Assembly (NCBI RefSeq): GCF_037975245.1
Contig: NC_092564.1
Span: forward strand, 5,200,484-5,264,483
Direction of reading: 5' to 3'
DNA length: 64,000 nt
Source: Apostichopus japonicus
Taxonomy: Eukaryota > Echinodermata > Holothuroidea > Aspidochirotida > Stichopodidae
Shown here: positions 39,283-53,146 of the stretch, piece by piece
Position numbering within the stretch: position 1 is the stretch's first letter
Layout: the number at the start of each line of letters is the position of its first letter
The notes under the pieces: generated by a model
What the model was told of the DNA's origin: nothing
The model's input: the letters and a program-made list of their open reading frames with translations, nothing else
The model's database searches: none
Translations under genes and position numbers: made by a program

Positions 39283-39357
<75 letters not shown>
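39283..39357. repeat. (TA)n array
   Basis: About 75 bases of pure TA. Confidence 0.95.
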
Positions 39358-39362
<5 letters not shown>

Positions 39363-40461
39363 GTCAGTCGATCGAGCTTACACTCTATAGCAAATCTCCA
39401 ACCAGTATTTTATTTGTCGAGGCTCTATGAATACTTTGGGCAAAACACAGATTGTTAAAATTTCGCTCACTAGGGAGGATACAGTGACGTAACATGTTGT
39501 TCAATTTGACCAATCAGTGTCCAGGACTCTGTATATTCTCTGTCACGTCCGAAACAGGCGTGATTCGTGATTGACAGCTTAGTTCTGATGGTTTTAGTCA
39601 TCTTTTCTGGTCTTATATTGCAGGCACATTGTTCATAAACTAGTACTATCTAGATTACTGTTTATAAACATTGCACAATAATAAAGCATAGCCTAATTTG
39701 GTCTACTTTAAAGGCCCAAGCGCCAAACTTGCTTCTTCGTGACCGAAATTACTTCAAAAAGATTGCAGTAACAAAGATCCCTCCATTGAATATGAACAGC
39801 TAACTAAGTTTGACCTTCACACGCACTACAATGACAAGTGTTTGTGTACAAATACAGTTCTAGTTCGTACTTTTAGTTTCCCCATTGGCTTCTAGAATCG
39901 CGCCCTCACAATAGAAGGTTTTGACGTGATCAGAATTTTTTCTCTCTCCCTCTCTCTACCTCCTCCCATCACTCTCGAGACATCGTCAATGTTTAAACAT
40001 TTACGAACAAAAAGCTCTCAAAACCACAGTGACAATGTTGGACTGCAGTTAAGGGATTCGAATAGCCTCTTCTGTCCTTGCTCTATCGATCTATCTCCAT
40101 CATCCCTTCTTCATTTGCTATTGCTTCCCCCCTTCTTAGTATTGCTCCGTCTTATTCGTTATTTTGCTCAAGATTAGCCTTACACCTGTTCCTCCTGCTT
40201 CTGAACTAAATCCTGTTCCTCCTGCTTCGGACCTTACTCTTGGTCCTGTTTACGTTGTTTCTTCTACTCATATACTTCACATTCTATTCATGTGCTCGCT
40301 AATTTGCTTGCTCTAATTCCTGCTTCTGAACTTACTCCTGTTCCTGCTCGTATTATTCCTTCAATGCATATACTTCACATGCTATTCACGTTCATGGCCC
40401 ATATGCTTGTATTGTTTCTGATTCTTCTTGTCCCTACTATACTCCTGCTATTGTTGTTACC
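39358..40461. other. Non-coding, with pyrimidine-rich degenerate repeats from 40180
   Basis: From about 40180 CT-rich words recur, such as CCTGCTTCTGAACT and CATATACTTCACAT, the latter about 101 bases apart (near 40268 and 40369). It is a decayed tandem repeat. The 186-codon ORF across it is low-complexity Leu/Pro/Ser and not a recognised protein. Confidence 0.5.
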
Positions 40462-40570
40462 CATGCTCCTTTCCCCACATGTGCTCCTTTCCCCACATGT
40501 GCTCCTTACCCCACCCCATGCTCCTTCCCCCACCAATGCTCCTTCCCCACACATGCTCCTTCCCCCTACC
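40462..40570. repeat. Pyrimidine-rich minisatellite, ~18-20-bp unit
   Basis: ATGCTCCTT(T/C)CCCCAC recurs about six times with small length changes. Confidence 0.85.
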
Positions 40571-43500
40571 ATTCTCCAGCTACCAGTCTTTTTATTATGT
40601 TTGTCCTTTTCCTTGCTCTTGCTCCTATTCCTAACCTCTGGTCTTGTTCCTGGCCATGTTCATGCACATGTCTCTTCTCATGATACTGTTCTTCGTATTG
40701 TTGTTTGCTTTTGCTTCCTCATCCTTGTCTCCTCTTCCTCACTCATCTCCCTCCTCTTCCGACCTCTTCTCCCTCCTCCTACGACCTCATCTTCCGACTT
40801 CTTCTCCTCACTATTTCAAGTATGTTTTCTCTGGGTTGGATTCCGTCATTAACAAAAGAAAACGACAAGAAAGATCGATGAGAAATTTTATCTTTGTCGC
40901 CGAAGAAAAGCACTTTTACAGTTGATAAAAAATGTCTGCACGCAAACAAGGTGCATGAAAAAGAAAGAGAGATTATATTTTAATATTTTAATCTTAATTG
41001 AGATTGCACGCGTGGTTTTCATTCATTTGATTGGCTACTTAAATCATACAAGCTCCTCTGCGAGGAGTCTCACGCCGACACTAACTATCCCACGGGGATG
41101 GAAAAGGTGCCAAGTACATGCCTCATACAGTTCACAGTGAAACCCGCGTCCGACTAGATGGCGCCGTCTTGTCTGGCGTAACCAAAAGTGCAAAATGAGA
41201 TATGGATGCAAGTACGTGCCATTTTCAATCATTGGAATATCTTTACAAATTAATATATTGAACAATTTGATTAATTTAGTTTGCAGTTCAGCATGTACCA
41301 AATACCATTCAATTACTTGAAACTACCGAGTTTATTTCTTGTACCGTATCTGAAATGCTGAGTAGACTAATATTGCTTGACTGTGTGTATGTTTGTATGG
41401 GTGTTATGGTGTTGTTATGATGGTTCAAATAAGTTCAAAGTGCCGCATAACAAGAACGTGTGTGAAATGTAGCAGTTTCGAATATTGGCAGGAAAAATTA
41501 AATTGTTTAAATATCAATAGCTAACCAATCAAGCAATAACCCTTCTTGTTACAACAGCAACAGCGAAAACATGCCTTTAAAACGAGGTCATTCGCTAGGT
41601 CATCGGCTATGCAACAACATAAAAACATACTGTAACATTCCAGGCAGTATCAGAAGCGAATAAAGGACTAATTTTTAGACGTCAAATTTTTAGAGTATAT
41701 TCTATGGCATATTTAGGCTTCAAATAATGTTTATAAGTAGGTGAACACGAAAGGTTGTGGTAATAACTGCTTTGAAATTTTTTGGTGGGGGTTAAAATAG
41801 GGGACGGTGGGGTGTAACACATATCTCCTAAATCCACGCCTGCGTATGGACTAAGCAGTTACAACAAACACTGATTTCTTATGTGATTTGGTTGAGATTC
41901 GGTAAAATTTGGAGTAATGTTTGCGGCCCCCCACATTTTTTCCTTCAAATTTATGGCTTCAGTAAAGAACCCGATGGTGGATCCATGCAAATGCCCCCCC
42001 CCCCCCACACACACACACACAAATTCTGCCTTTCCAAACAAAAAATCTGCCACTCACATTATGACATGCTGTTTGCTCCTGATGTTAGTTCATATATTTT
42101 ATTGATGAATATTGAAGTATAAACTGAATATATATGTGTTCTCAAGTTATGAGATCTTGCCTTTGGTGTTAAACATTATTAATCCACAGAAGGATAGGCT
42201 ATAATATCCTAACAGAAAATTCACGCGTTGCGTTAATGTTGGTAACAAAACAGTTCAAAACGAAACTAAAGCTGCTCAAATCCGGTGACAACCGTGTTGT
42301 ATGTCTAGGGGCGCAGTAACTTGCATACCTTGAGAACACAAGCTACTTTCAAACAGGGTGTTGAGATGCAGCGATGCAGGGGAAAGGGTTATGAGTCATA
42401 TGAACTGTTGTTGTATAAAATTTAACATCTACTGCATTCACACTTTATTTATTTATTTATTTTGTTGTACGTGGGAACAGCTTGGACTAAGACACATCAG
42501 CACGAAAATCGTGCCTAATGTCCTTTTAAGAGCGATTGGTTGCATCAGGAACATTAATGTTATCTTAGCCGTCATAACGTCACATTCATGTTCTGATTCA
42601 TGTTCTTATCAGTGGGATGCTTATGTAAAAGTTAATATCTGCATCACATATAGTTTACAGAATCCCTTGCCGTTATCGTATGATAATACAATCTGCCAGT
42701 TCTTCAATAACTGCGTAACATGTCATGCCATGTCATATCATACTAAACGATACTATTATAAATCTTCAAAACTGGTTTCGTGGAAGTTTTTTTTTTTTTT
42801 TACTTTTCTAGAGACATTCAGAAGAGGTTAAGTAGACAATTAAATGCCTCCGTCCAAAACCACTTTTAGATTGGCAGTAAAATGCTTGTTGAAATTTAAG
42901 CATGAGTGGCCGTTATCTGAATTTCTAGCATATTTCTAGCATATTTGGTGGCAATACCGATGACTGATTCACTGATGAAGCCAAACCTAACACCTCAGAC
43001 AGAACAAAAAAGAAAACCTAAGAAGCCAATTATTATGATGATACAGTCAGTTCTGGTATGCTCATTTTGATTCCTCAACGACTCAACAATGTCAGAACAG
43101 TTAAGGAGATACGACATCAGTAACACATCGCTGTCATTAATTTTCTGTAGTCCAGTTTACATTCCACCATTGAGTTATACTTTGTCCACCATGCCGTTCG
43201 TTATATCATCGTAATGAATACATAATACAAACGTTAAAATCTCTGACGTTAGATTCAACAGCCGGTAATTGACCTGAGAGGATGCTCCTGTTTTCTCCCT
43301 CTCTTTCTTCCCTTGATTCTTTTGCAACAGAATTCGCATTCTAAAATTGCCTTGTCATTTTGCAACATATCGGGCATAATTCTGGTTTCTGCCTCTGTTA
43401 GCCGGTTCACATGTAGTCAACAGTTGGGCACCGCCACTGTCGAGTTTTTAATGTCCAACCTATGTCAGCGGAGTAAGAGAGTGTCACATTTGATTTGCTG

Positions 43501-43623
43501 CGGCGTTTGTTTCCATTCTCCCACAAGCCATCCTGTCGCCAGGTGTAAATTCGATTCACACTCTAAACCACGAAACCAGCTTACGGTGTGTGTGCATGTA
43601 TGTGCCGGGTATGTATGCATATG

Positions 43624-43628
<5 letters not shown>
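40571..43628. other. Non-coding stretch, no gene seen
   Basis: 3 kb. CT-rich to 40820, a C13 run with an (AC)n run at 41994-42021, ATTT units near 42446 and a T run near 42787. ORFs up to 157 codons have no recognisable motif. Confidence 0.45.
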
Positions 43629-45239
<1,611 letters not shown>

Positions 45240-45312
45240 GTCATTTTCAGTTAACAGAGGTCAAACTCTGCGGCCAATGGTCATTTACAGTCAACAGAGG
45301 TCAAACTCTGAA
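45240..45312. repeat. Two tandem 42-bp units
   Basis: TCATTT(T/A)CAGT(T/C)AACAGAG followed by GTCAAACTCTG occurs at 45241 and 45283. Confidence 0.85.
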
Positions 45313-45552
45313 AAGCCCCAATCCAAAGCGTGGATGAACGTCATAGCTGGTATAACAAACCACCTGTTGGAATTAAATTATTTTCTATGTATATATGTGT
45401 AGGTGTGATGTCATAGTTGCACACAGATAACAACATGATATGTATAATAAGACAGTGTTATGGCCACAATAACGGGTAAACGTTATTTTGCATGCATTTG
45501 CGTCCATCGTTAGTTAACGTTCATTGTCCGGTTAGTAGATTAACAGGATGTA

Positions 45553-46072
45553 AAGTACCACAGTACCGTAAATTAACATTCACCTTAGGTCGTAAAATAA
45601 CAGTTGAATGTACTTTTAATTGAATGGCATTAATTAAGTATAAACTGTCTTTAGTTATTGGTATAATGACTTGACACTTATTATATTACCTTTTGTGGAA
45701 GCACAATTACATGTACCAATTTTCATACATCGGTACATGGTCTATTTGGAAATTCATTGTGAAGGTGGTACCAGACTTTTAGTGGGTTAAACTCTCACTA
45801 GGAGATTTAGGTAAATACCACAGTACCGTAAATTAACATTCACCTTAGGTCGTAAAATAACAGTTGAATGTACTTTTAATTGAATGGCATTAATTAAGTA
45901 TAAACTGTCTTTAGTTATTGGTATAATGACTTGACACTTATTATATTACCTTTTGTGGAAGCACAATTACATGTACCAATTTTCATACATCGGTACATGG
46001 TCTATTTGAAAATTCATTGTGAAGGTGGTACCAGACTTTTAGTGGGTTAAACTCTCACTAGGAGATTTAGGT
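45553..46072. repeat. 260-bp tandem direct duplication, nearly identical
   Basis: The block from ATACCACAGTACCG to CTAGGAGATTTAGGT occurs at about 45553-45812 and again at 45813-46072, offset exactly 260. The one clear difference is TATTTGGAAAT in the first copy against TATTTGAAAAT in the second. Very recent duplication, or an assembly artefact. Confidence 0.93.
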
Positions 46073-46294
46073 GCTCATTATTCACATGGTGTGTCTAATT
46101 AATAATGTAGGTTGTTAGGAATATTGCATTAAATATGAATGCATTTCTTAGAGAGTGTTAGTGTTTGTGCAAAAAAATGAAAGTGGCCGTATTCACTATT
46201 ATCTCAAATACACAAAGTCGTTATATATAGTTGACTTCGCTGTTAAATAATTAATTTATAAAACCGCAAAACTCCAAAGATGAAGGAATTACAC

Positions 46295-46490
46295 ATCGCT
46301 TCTCGGCCTTTTGACTAAGATCCTGTGTAGTATATGTTCCCTTTCGAGGGGAATGGTGATACACACCCGACGATGATCACACAGTCACAGTCTCGATGCA
46401 AAGGGACTGGGCTTGAGAGCGGATCAGTCGTTCGGTTGTTTGGTTTTTCGTGCCCAGGGTTGTTTTTGGGTGACATTTCGTAAAAAGTAT
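46295..46490 (+). mobile_element. U2-snRNA-headed SINE, copy A
   Basis: ATCGCTTCTCGGCCTTTTGA then CTAAGATC and GTGTAGTAT is the U2 snRNA 5' end with only a few changes (GGCT to GACT, ATCAAG to ATCCTG). After about 45 nt the sequence leaves U2 and follows the family body (GATCACACAGTCACAG, GATGCAAAGGGACTGG, CGTGCCCAGG). GAATTACAC just before the head and GAATTATACAC after the TAAAAAGTAT end suggest a target duplication. It is not a functional U2 gene: the Sm site and 3' stem-loops are missing. Confidence 0.85.
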
Positions 46491-46533
46491 GAATTATACA
46501 CATGACCTATACTTTCGACATCCGATTGGTCAT

Positions 46534-46600
46534 TTAGCTAAGAACATGTGCAGTATATATTCCATTTCAAAATGACTCGTGATATACATTTGACTTTTAC
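46534..46600 (+). mobile_element. U2-headed SINE family, short second head
   Basis: TTTAGCTAAGAACATGTGCA then GTATATATTCC repeats the U2-like head pattern 240 bases after copy A, followed by AAAATGACTCGTGATA, as in copy C. Fragment only. Confidence 0.5.
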
Positions 46601-47310
46601 TCGGTTAAAAAATCTTTTACTTCGGGTGATCCTATAGTTAGGCTCGCCCAAGCCTTAACTTGCGGACTGAACCAAGTTATCCGTTCTCGTAAGGAAGTCC
46701 AGAAAATGAAGTAAGCCGAATATGATTCATGAAGCCATGTCGAAATGTGTCGAGCGATGTGGCAGTGGTCGAAAGTCGTACATGGACTATTAAATTGTAT
46801 GAAGTATATTCATAATTCGGCACCTCCACCAAATGTTATCTTATGCCTCGAATATCCCGCCGAGAGGAGTATGTTAAGAATACGGGGAGTCGATACAGCG
46901 CGAGGCACACTCCAGACAATAACGGAGAGAGAAATTATGTGTCACAACTACATACTATATATGAGATTGGTCCAAGCTTCCCTTCTTGAGATATCGTGTT
47001 TACAATGTTTTTTGACCCCTGATGACCCCAAATGACCTTTTACCCACACAAACAACAATAGGCTTTCCGGCGTACCTGTGATATCACTGTGAAAGTAGCC
47101 ACGGCTGTTTGCAAGCTGCGTCTACGTTCAAGTTATATGTGTGACATTTTATATGTCATTTATCTATTGAATTGCGGTCGTTCGTTCGTTGGTTCGTCAA
47201 TTAATTAATTGATTGATTGATTTATTGAATTCATTCATTCATTCGTTGTTACTTTAACTGTCGGGGCGTGCGGGGTGCGCTTAAAAGTGGTAGAAAACAC
47301 ATAAGATCAA
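46601..47310. other. Non-coding stretch, no gene seen
   Basis: Contains small ATTGATTG and CATTCATT runs near 47200-47245. No exon recognised. Confidence 0.5.
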
Positions 47311-47446
47311 GATGTACTTTACACGTTATTTTAAGTTATCTAATGTCACCCCAAAGAACATACACTAGGCCTCGTGAACCGGATGTAATTTACATTTTAT
47401 TTTATTTTTTCTAATGTCACCCCAAAAGAACATACACTAGGCCTCA
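47311..47446. repeat. ~72-bp tandem duplication
   Basis: GATGTA(C/A)TTTACA then CTAATGTCACCCCAAA and ACATACACTAGGCCTC occur twice in tandem, with drift in an AT-rich middle. Confidence 0.85.
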
Positions 47447-47879
47447 GACGTGACATGCTCTTACAAACTGTCATGATCAATTTGTCCGTGCCGGGCACGT
47501 GGCGAAACGATTTTGAAAACATTATTTACTAACTGAAGTTACTTTAGTATATAACCAAATCCCTATTTCCCGACGGTTGCAGTAAAGTAAAGCAAGACCT
47601 TTGTCGCGTGTTTCTAAAGATTTTCAACGATGAATCTTTAATGCCTCAATGTCTCAATTTCATTTTTTAATTGAAGTATTTATACAACATTGGAACATGT
47701 CACTGAAGGCATAAACTTAGGTTACATTATTTTCGTACCACATATATAGTATGCCTTAAAACGCTCTTCAACATCCAAAATCCGTTTTGGTAACATACCT
47801 GAACATATTTCCCACTTGTTGTGTTGACAATTTTCGGATAATATAGGGAGAGTATGTCACGTTTATGAGATTATCGTGA

Positions 47880-48006
47880 GCATGCGCACATTTAATTCAC
47901 GGAACATTGACTAATTCGGGTTGCAGTACAATCTTTCGTTTCAAGTTGTACAGCTGCAAGGTACATTATATCTGCTCGCTATAGCTCCTCGATCATTCGC
48001 ATCATG
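47880..48006 (+). promoter_or_regulatory. Possible promoter and first exon ending in ATG|GTAAGT
   Basis: GCATGCGCA at 47880-47888 resembles an NRF-1 half-palindrome. About 115 bases later CGCATCATG is followed directly by the donor GTAAGT (48007). Genes whose start codon ends exon 1 are common among housekeeping and ribosomal-protein genes. No matching second exon is found, so this is a weak candidate. Confidence 0.25.
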
Positions 48007-48861
48007 GTAAGTTCTTTTGAAACCATATAGTTACAACTTGTTTGTTGAACAGTATCTGAAAAACGAAAACATAACATGAAAATAATCGTTATTCCTTAGG
48101 ATAACAACCCAAATTATCAGTGTCGTAAGAAACAACAAACCGCATAAGTTTGCCTGTGATAAAACAATTATTATGTGGCTATAGACAAGCTTTACTATAT
48201 CATATTTCTTTTATTATTATTATTTCTATTATTATTATGCCGTGGTGTAAAGGTTCGCTGTTAAGAGCGGGTATGATCACGTGATGAAATTTTAACTATA
48301 TGCTTGTAGTGACGTGATTGCGTCATTTGGCGATTGGTTTAAAAAACTAGAACTGCATTTGCCTGCAAATACGCAGTAATATAGTGCGCGAAGAGTGCTT
48401 GCAGAAATAGGAAGAACTTTTCGGTTGTTCATAGTGTTATTTTTTGGGCGAACAACACACCATGCAGGGAGTATAGTCATATTGCAGGTACCTACAAAGT
48501 GAGGGCGATTGTGAGTGCCCTGGTAGGCTCAGAATAAGTTGGCTACGCAAGCCAGCCTCTGAAACTGCAAATGTACAGAGACTATATGAAACTTGAAGTT
48601 TCAACGTCCAGTCGTGTAGGTATCGTTCACTTGGCCAGTAATCACAATATTGTAGCGCGCACGCGCACTAGAATAATTACGAACCTCACTGTCCTATGTG
48701 TTTTCTCTTCTTTTTCTTTTAGTTTTTCTTTTTCTTTTTTTCGTTTTTGACCTCTGACGACTTATGAACAGGTTATGCGTTATCTGATATCAGGTGAGGT
48801 GATATTGTCAGCAGACACTTCGAAATAAATGTTGTAGCCTTAACGCATCAGCACTATATAC
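48007..48861. other. Non-coding stretch, no gene seen
   Basis: AT-rich with TTATTATTA near 48212-48238. The last eight bases, 48854-48861, are the left target duplication of the MITE that follows. Confidence 0.5.
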
Positions 48862-49204
48862 CAAGGGCGTAGGAACCGGGGGGCTGGGGCGCCAGCCCCC
48901 CCCCCCAGTGAAAAATATGGGGGGAAGTATCATTCCGCCCCCCGCTTCGCAAGTCAGAAAACCCCTTTTTCATTTCCAAATGAGAAAAAAATCTCATTTG
49001 GAGCACCAAATTGCATCTAAATTAAATCGAAATTATTTACAAAATGGAGTGGGTGTTGAAGTGTGCTATATTGCACCAAATTGCATCTGGGGCCACCTGG
49101 AAATGCAAAAAGGGGGACACCCCACCCCTTAGACCCCTCCCCAGGCCGGCCATCAGTCTTCAGCCCCCCCCCCCCCCACTCAAAAGTACCTTCCTACGCC
49201 ACTG
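48862..49204 (+). mobile_element. hAT-like MITE, second family
   Basis: Left end CAAGGGCGTAGGAA, right end TTCCTACGCCACTG; the arms match at 12 of 14 bases. CTATATAC flanks both sides (48854-48861 and 49205-49212), a perfect 8-bp target duplication typical of hAT transposition. The interior has the strong hairpin GGGGCTGGGGCGCCAGCCCC with a C-run and a second C14 run at 49164. Two ORFs reading through it are incidental. Confidence 0.88.
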
Positions 49205-49212
49205 CTATATAC

Positions 49213-49555
49213 TGTTTGAGCACCGTACGTTTCTGACTTAAGTACACTGAACTCAACTCAAAATGCTAGTTGTTACAGTCTATATACTTCAAACGGTATG
49301 AAATTTGCCGTTATACTTTCGTTTTTGTCATAAAAGGGATCGATTGTCACTTTAAACTTGAGAATATAAGTGAAAGTTACTGCATCTGACGAGTGAGTGC
49401 GTAATGTTAAAATTATCTCAGGGCTATATGTAATATACTTGTATAGTATATTGTGAATGCTTCCTCTATGGGAATGAGTATATCCGCATGTCATGCTAGA
49501 ACAGTTTCGTAGGGTCACGAGGAAGGGGAATTATAATACTATAGCTTTCTTTAGA
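49213..49555. other. Non-coding stretch, no gene seen
   Basis: AT-rich, no exon recognised. Confidence 0.5.
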
Positions 49556-49672
49556 AGCGGAGGGGAGCGGAGGGGAGTGGAGGGGAGCGGATGGGAGCGG
49601 AGGGGAGCGGAGGGGAGGGGAGCGGATGGGAGGGAGGGAGCGATAGGGACGGGAGGGGAGGGGGAGGGGAAG
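49556..49672. repeat. GGGGAGCGGA purine repeat
   Basis: Ten-base units GGGGAGCGGA and variants, passing into GGGAGGGGAG. Purine-only on this strand and rich in G runs of 3-5, so able to form G-quadruplex or triplex structures. Confidence 0.93.
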
Positions 49673-51907
49673 CCTAAGCAGTTGTTCTTAATTTCTAGTC
49701 TCCACTTTTCTTCAGATTGAATATTCCAATCTTAACTTGCCATTTTGTAATGATTTCTGACGTCACAACAGTTATGAACAAATACACCAATATAACAACC
49801 CCCTATACATGATTGACTAATGACGTCATATTCTTTCGTCAACTAGTTCAACTGTGTTCGAGAAAAGTCTGGCGAGAAGGAGATTAGGGGGCTAGACATC
49901 GCCGGGGCCTGTTTCAATGAGGGTGCACACTAAAATATGGAGGGAGTATGGGAATTATATGTAATAACATAAAATACATTATTTTCATAATGTAGGCTTA
50001 CACAAGGAATGATGGAGTTTCCATATAGGCACCCTGTGATAGAGTTGTCCACGGGGGCAACCCGGTATGGCTTTTGATGACATCTTTGTGTTCGAACATT
50101 ACCCTCTAAGTTCACTTTGGAAATACAGACAGATTTTATGCATATAGGGATCAGTATAGGGATCAGTGAGGCTCAGGCTTATAAATTTTCAGGATGTTCA
50201 CGTATAGCTTCGCTATAGCATATAAATAGATTGATTCCGTATGGAGCGCCAATATATGTCCGTGATGACAAAATAGTCTCAGATATGCCAAAAGATGTTA
50301 ACCGATACTTAAAATGTGCATTACGTCCATGTCAGGTTACAGAAGTCACGCGTGAGTTTACATCAACATTAGATATCAGGTTACTAAAGTGTACGCGATG
50401 CCCGGTACCGCTCGTAACATTCACCGATGCACGATTTCTATACTACAAATTGAAAGTTCAGGTCCAAATCTTTACGTTTGGTCGCTACATACAGATCAAG
50501 TTTCCAGCAAATTTATCAGAAATTTATTATAACTGCAAATATATGGCTCAAATTTAAAGTTTGATTTGAAGTTATTAAAGCCTTCAAGGATTTGCAATAG
50601 TGCACGAAAGATGATAGCTTATCATCGAGTAAATTGATTTTTCAAGCAATTGTGGCAAATTCGTGGATTAAGTTCAAATTGTTTACGTCCCTATTAACCA
50701 CATATATACAAGCCCAAACGGATAGGCCTAATCATTCAAATTATTCAAACATAGGTAAAAAAATAAACGCTAGAATGAACAACATTGAAAATTAACATAT
50801 TGTTTGACATGTCAAAAGTCTTCAGATTCAACACACTGAAAACCTATTTCTTTAGCATTGAAACGGCATATTGCATACATCATCTATATCAATCTACCCT
50901 ATATAGTTAGTGACTTTGCCTCGTGAAACTTGCCAAACTATACACTAGCGACGTCGTTTTCATATTTTACCACATGTGATTTATTCTTTTTCTTTCATTT
51001 CTTTTCTTTTCTTCTGTGGGGACGAAAGCACAGTTGTTATATACTAATGTACGATTGAAGTAATATAAAAAACTAAAGTACACTGGAGAGAGATTCCAGA
51101 GTGCATAGGCCCTCAGTCAATTCTCAAGAAGATGAGGCATATGTTTTGTTCAGGATCTGTATAAGCTGGGCCCAATAGTCTGCATTTTAGTTCAGGCATT
51201 TGGGGGTGACAATTTCACTTGGACCGCGTTCCGAAAAGGAGACATGAATGTGACAAAAGACAAGTCATATTTTTTGTCGAATTTTTACCTACTTGGCAGC
51301 CGGCTGCGAAAACATTAAGTGACGCCTAATCTAGCTAACGCCCCCATTCCCTCAGAAACTTTAGTCACGCTTCTCGTAGATGTACAGATAACAGACTCGA
51401 TGATTCACCTCCGTTATTTGAGCAAAAACAAAACTAGAGGTATCATTGTAAGATACAGAAATATTAATGGAAGGCAAAGTTAGTTAAAAATTCCTAAACG
51501 TATGAACCAGAACCAAACCTTGGGACAAAAAAAAAAAAAAGGTTTTCAAAAAATGGCATCACCTATTACTATGAAAATAGGCACTGAACGTTATACCAAG
51601 TTCACAAGGTATGAAATGGACGTTGCTGATGTTACCCTCTTACTTTACCGCCTAATTCTACAAAATCTACGTCCCATTCTTCCCTTTCTGGTAAAGAATA
51701 TCATTCATATTGATTTGCTTTAACAGCAAATTATTAATCATCAACCAAATAACATGGAGAGACATGTATATCGTCTTATTTGACTCTACCGTCAGTTTTG
51801 GTAACTAATGAACAATCTCGGTCAATATTGACATACCACATCGGGTACAAAATATATGCTCTCGGTGATATAATGTATAACTCATTAATCCGAATTATCA
51901 GTACAAG
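49673..51907. other. Non-coding stretch, no gene seen
   Basis: 2.2 kb. A 108-codon open frame at 50231-50557 begins at TTG and has no recognisable domain. Confidence 0.45.
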
Positions 51908-51908
51908 A

Positions 51909-51939
<31 letters not shown>
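51908..51939. repeat. (TA)n array
   Basis: Short TA run. Confidence 0.9.
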
Positions 51940-51942
<3 letters not shown>

Positions 51943-52898
51943 AGGAAGCATTGTACAAACATGTCATAAACAAATTTTTACACCCCGCACATATAAGTAA
52001 ATATCATTAATTACAAAATATAGACATGCGGCAAGCAGATTTATTCATGAAAAATGTTGTACTTCTTTATTCAATGTCAATAGCCTATACCGAACAAAAA
52101 CAAAGGAAATTATCCTAGCTTATGGCGTCTTTTATAAAGATTAAAGAATGTGTTTAATGTTCTGCAGAGGGGAGATAATGGAATTGTAACATAGCCGTGT
52201 GCAGTCGGCCAATGATTTAACCAGTTCGATAAGTGACTATTACCGAAAATAAGTTTGTAGTTGATTAAAGTACGGGACACCCGTCCTGCACTTTCCCAGG
52301 AAGGATTTATGTTTTACGAGGGACTAAACTGTTACTAATTATAACACTGTAAAGACAAAGACAATACAAATAGAGACATTTCGGGTGAAAAAAAATCCAC
52401 AACTTTAACAAAACACAAAAATCTAACCAAAATGGAATTTCGATGACCGTGAGCGTACATTTTGGGGGGGGGGGGGGGATGAGCTGATTCTAACGCTATG
52501 GCGTCATCGTGAATTCAACTGCATTGCTAAAGCCCATAGTTTAATACATTCTTTGACATGCTCGTATGTGTTATCGGTGCGTGCAGTATATGCTTCTAGA
52601 GAGAGAGAGATCCAGATTTGTCTAAATGGGACTTTTGTCAATTTAGTATTAATTTATTTATTTATTATTTGGCTTTGAAAATACTCACACAGAAACAGTC
52701 AACAACAGCCATGCAAATGATCGCGCCAGTCACTTCTACTGTATATGTGGGCTTATATACTAGTTAGGTGTGGTGCGGGTCATTTGGACGAAATCTCTAC
52801 TATGTATTAAACGTCTTTAATGTCCATATTTGAATTTGTTTGATTTTTCTTGTCTTTTCTTTATTCTCTCTTTGTTTTCAGTTTACTTTTTGTTTATG
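51940..52898. other. Non-coding stretch, no gene seen
   Basis: Contains a G15 run at 52464-52478 and an ATTT patch near 52653. No exon recognised. Confidence 0.5.
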
Positions 52899-52905
52899 AC
52901 TGAAT

Positions 52906-53139
52906 GTATGTATGTATGTATTTTAGATCCTCCTGCAAGCAGGAACTCGCGAAGAAGCCTCATTGGCTTATCAAAGCCGCAAGCTGACCGAATTCAGTCT
53001 CTTATATTCATATTTAACGTCCATGATTATGAATTGTCAACAACTCTGTAACAGGACGACATACATTAATCTTGAAGTGACTCGAACCGGGGACCTTATG
53101 ATTGGAATGCACCGGCGTTAACCACTGAGCTAACACTCC
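52906..53139 (-). mobile_element. tRNA-derived SINE, family T, full-length, minus strand
   Basis: Read on the minus strand: GGAGTGTTAGCTCAGTGG (box A), GGTTCGAGTCAC (box B), then the body shared with 16215-16451 and a tail of ATACATAC units. ACTGAAT at 52899-52905 and 53140-53146 is a likely target duplication. Its box B is closer to the tRNA consensus than in the 16215 copy. Confidence 0.92.
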
Positions 53140-53146
53140 ACTGAAT

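Noticed and set aside
40292-40852. 186-codon Leu/Pro/Ser-rich ORF
   Set aside because: Lies on decayed pyrimidine-rich tandem repeats; composition follows the repeat and no motif is present.
46295-46340. Functional U2 snRNA gene
   Set aside because: Only the first ~45 nt match. The Sm site and 3' stem-loops are absent and the same head-body fusion recurs elsewhere.
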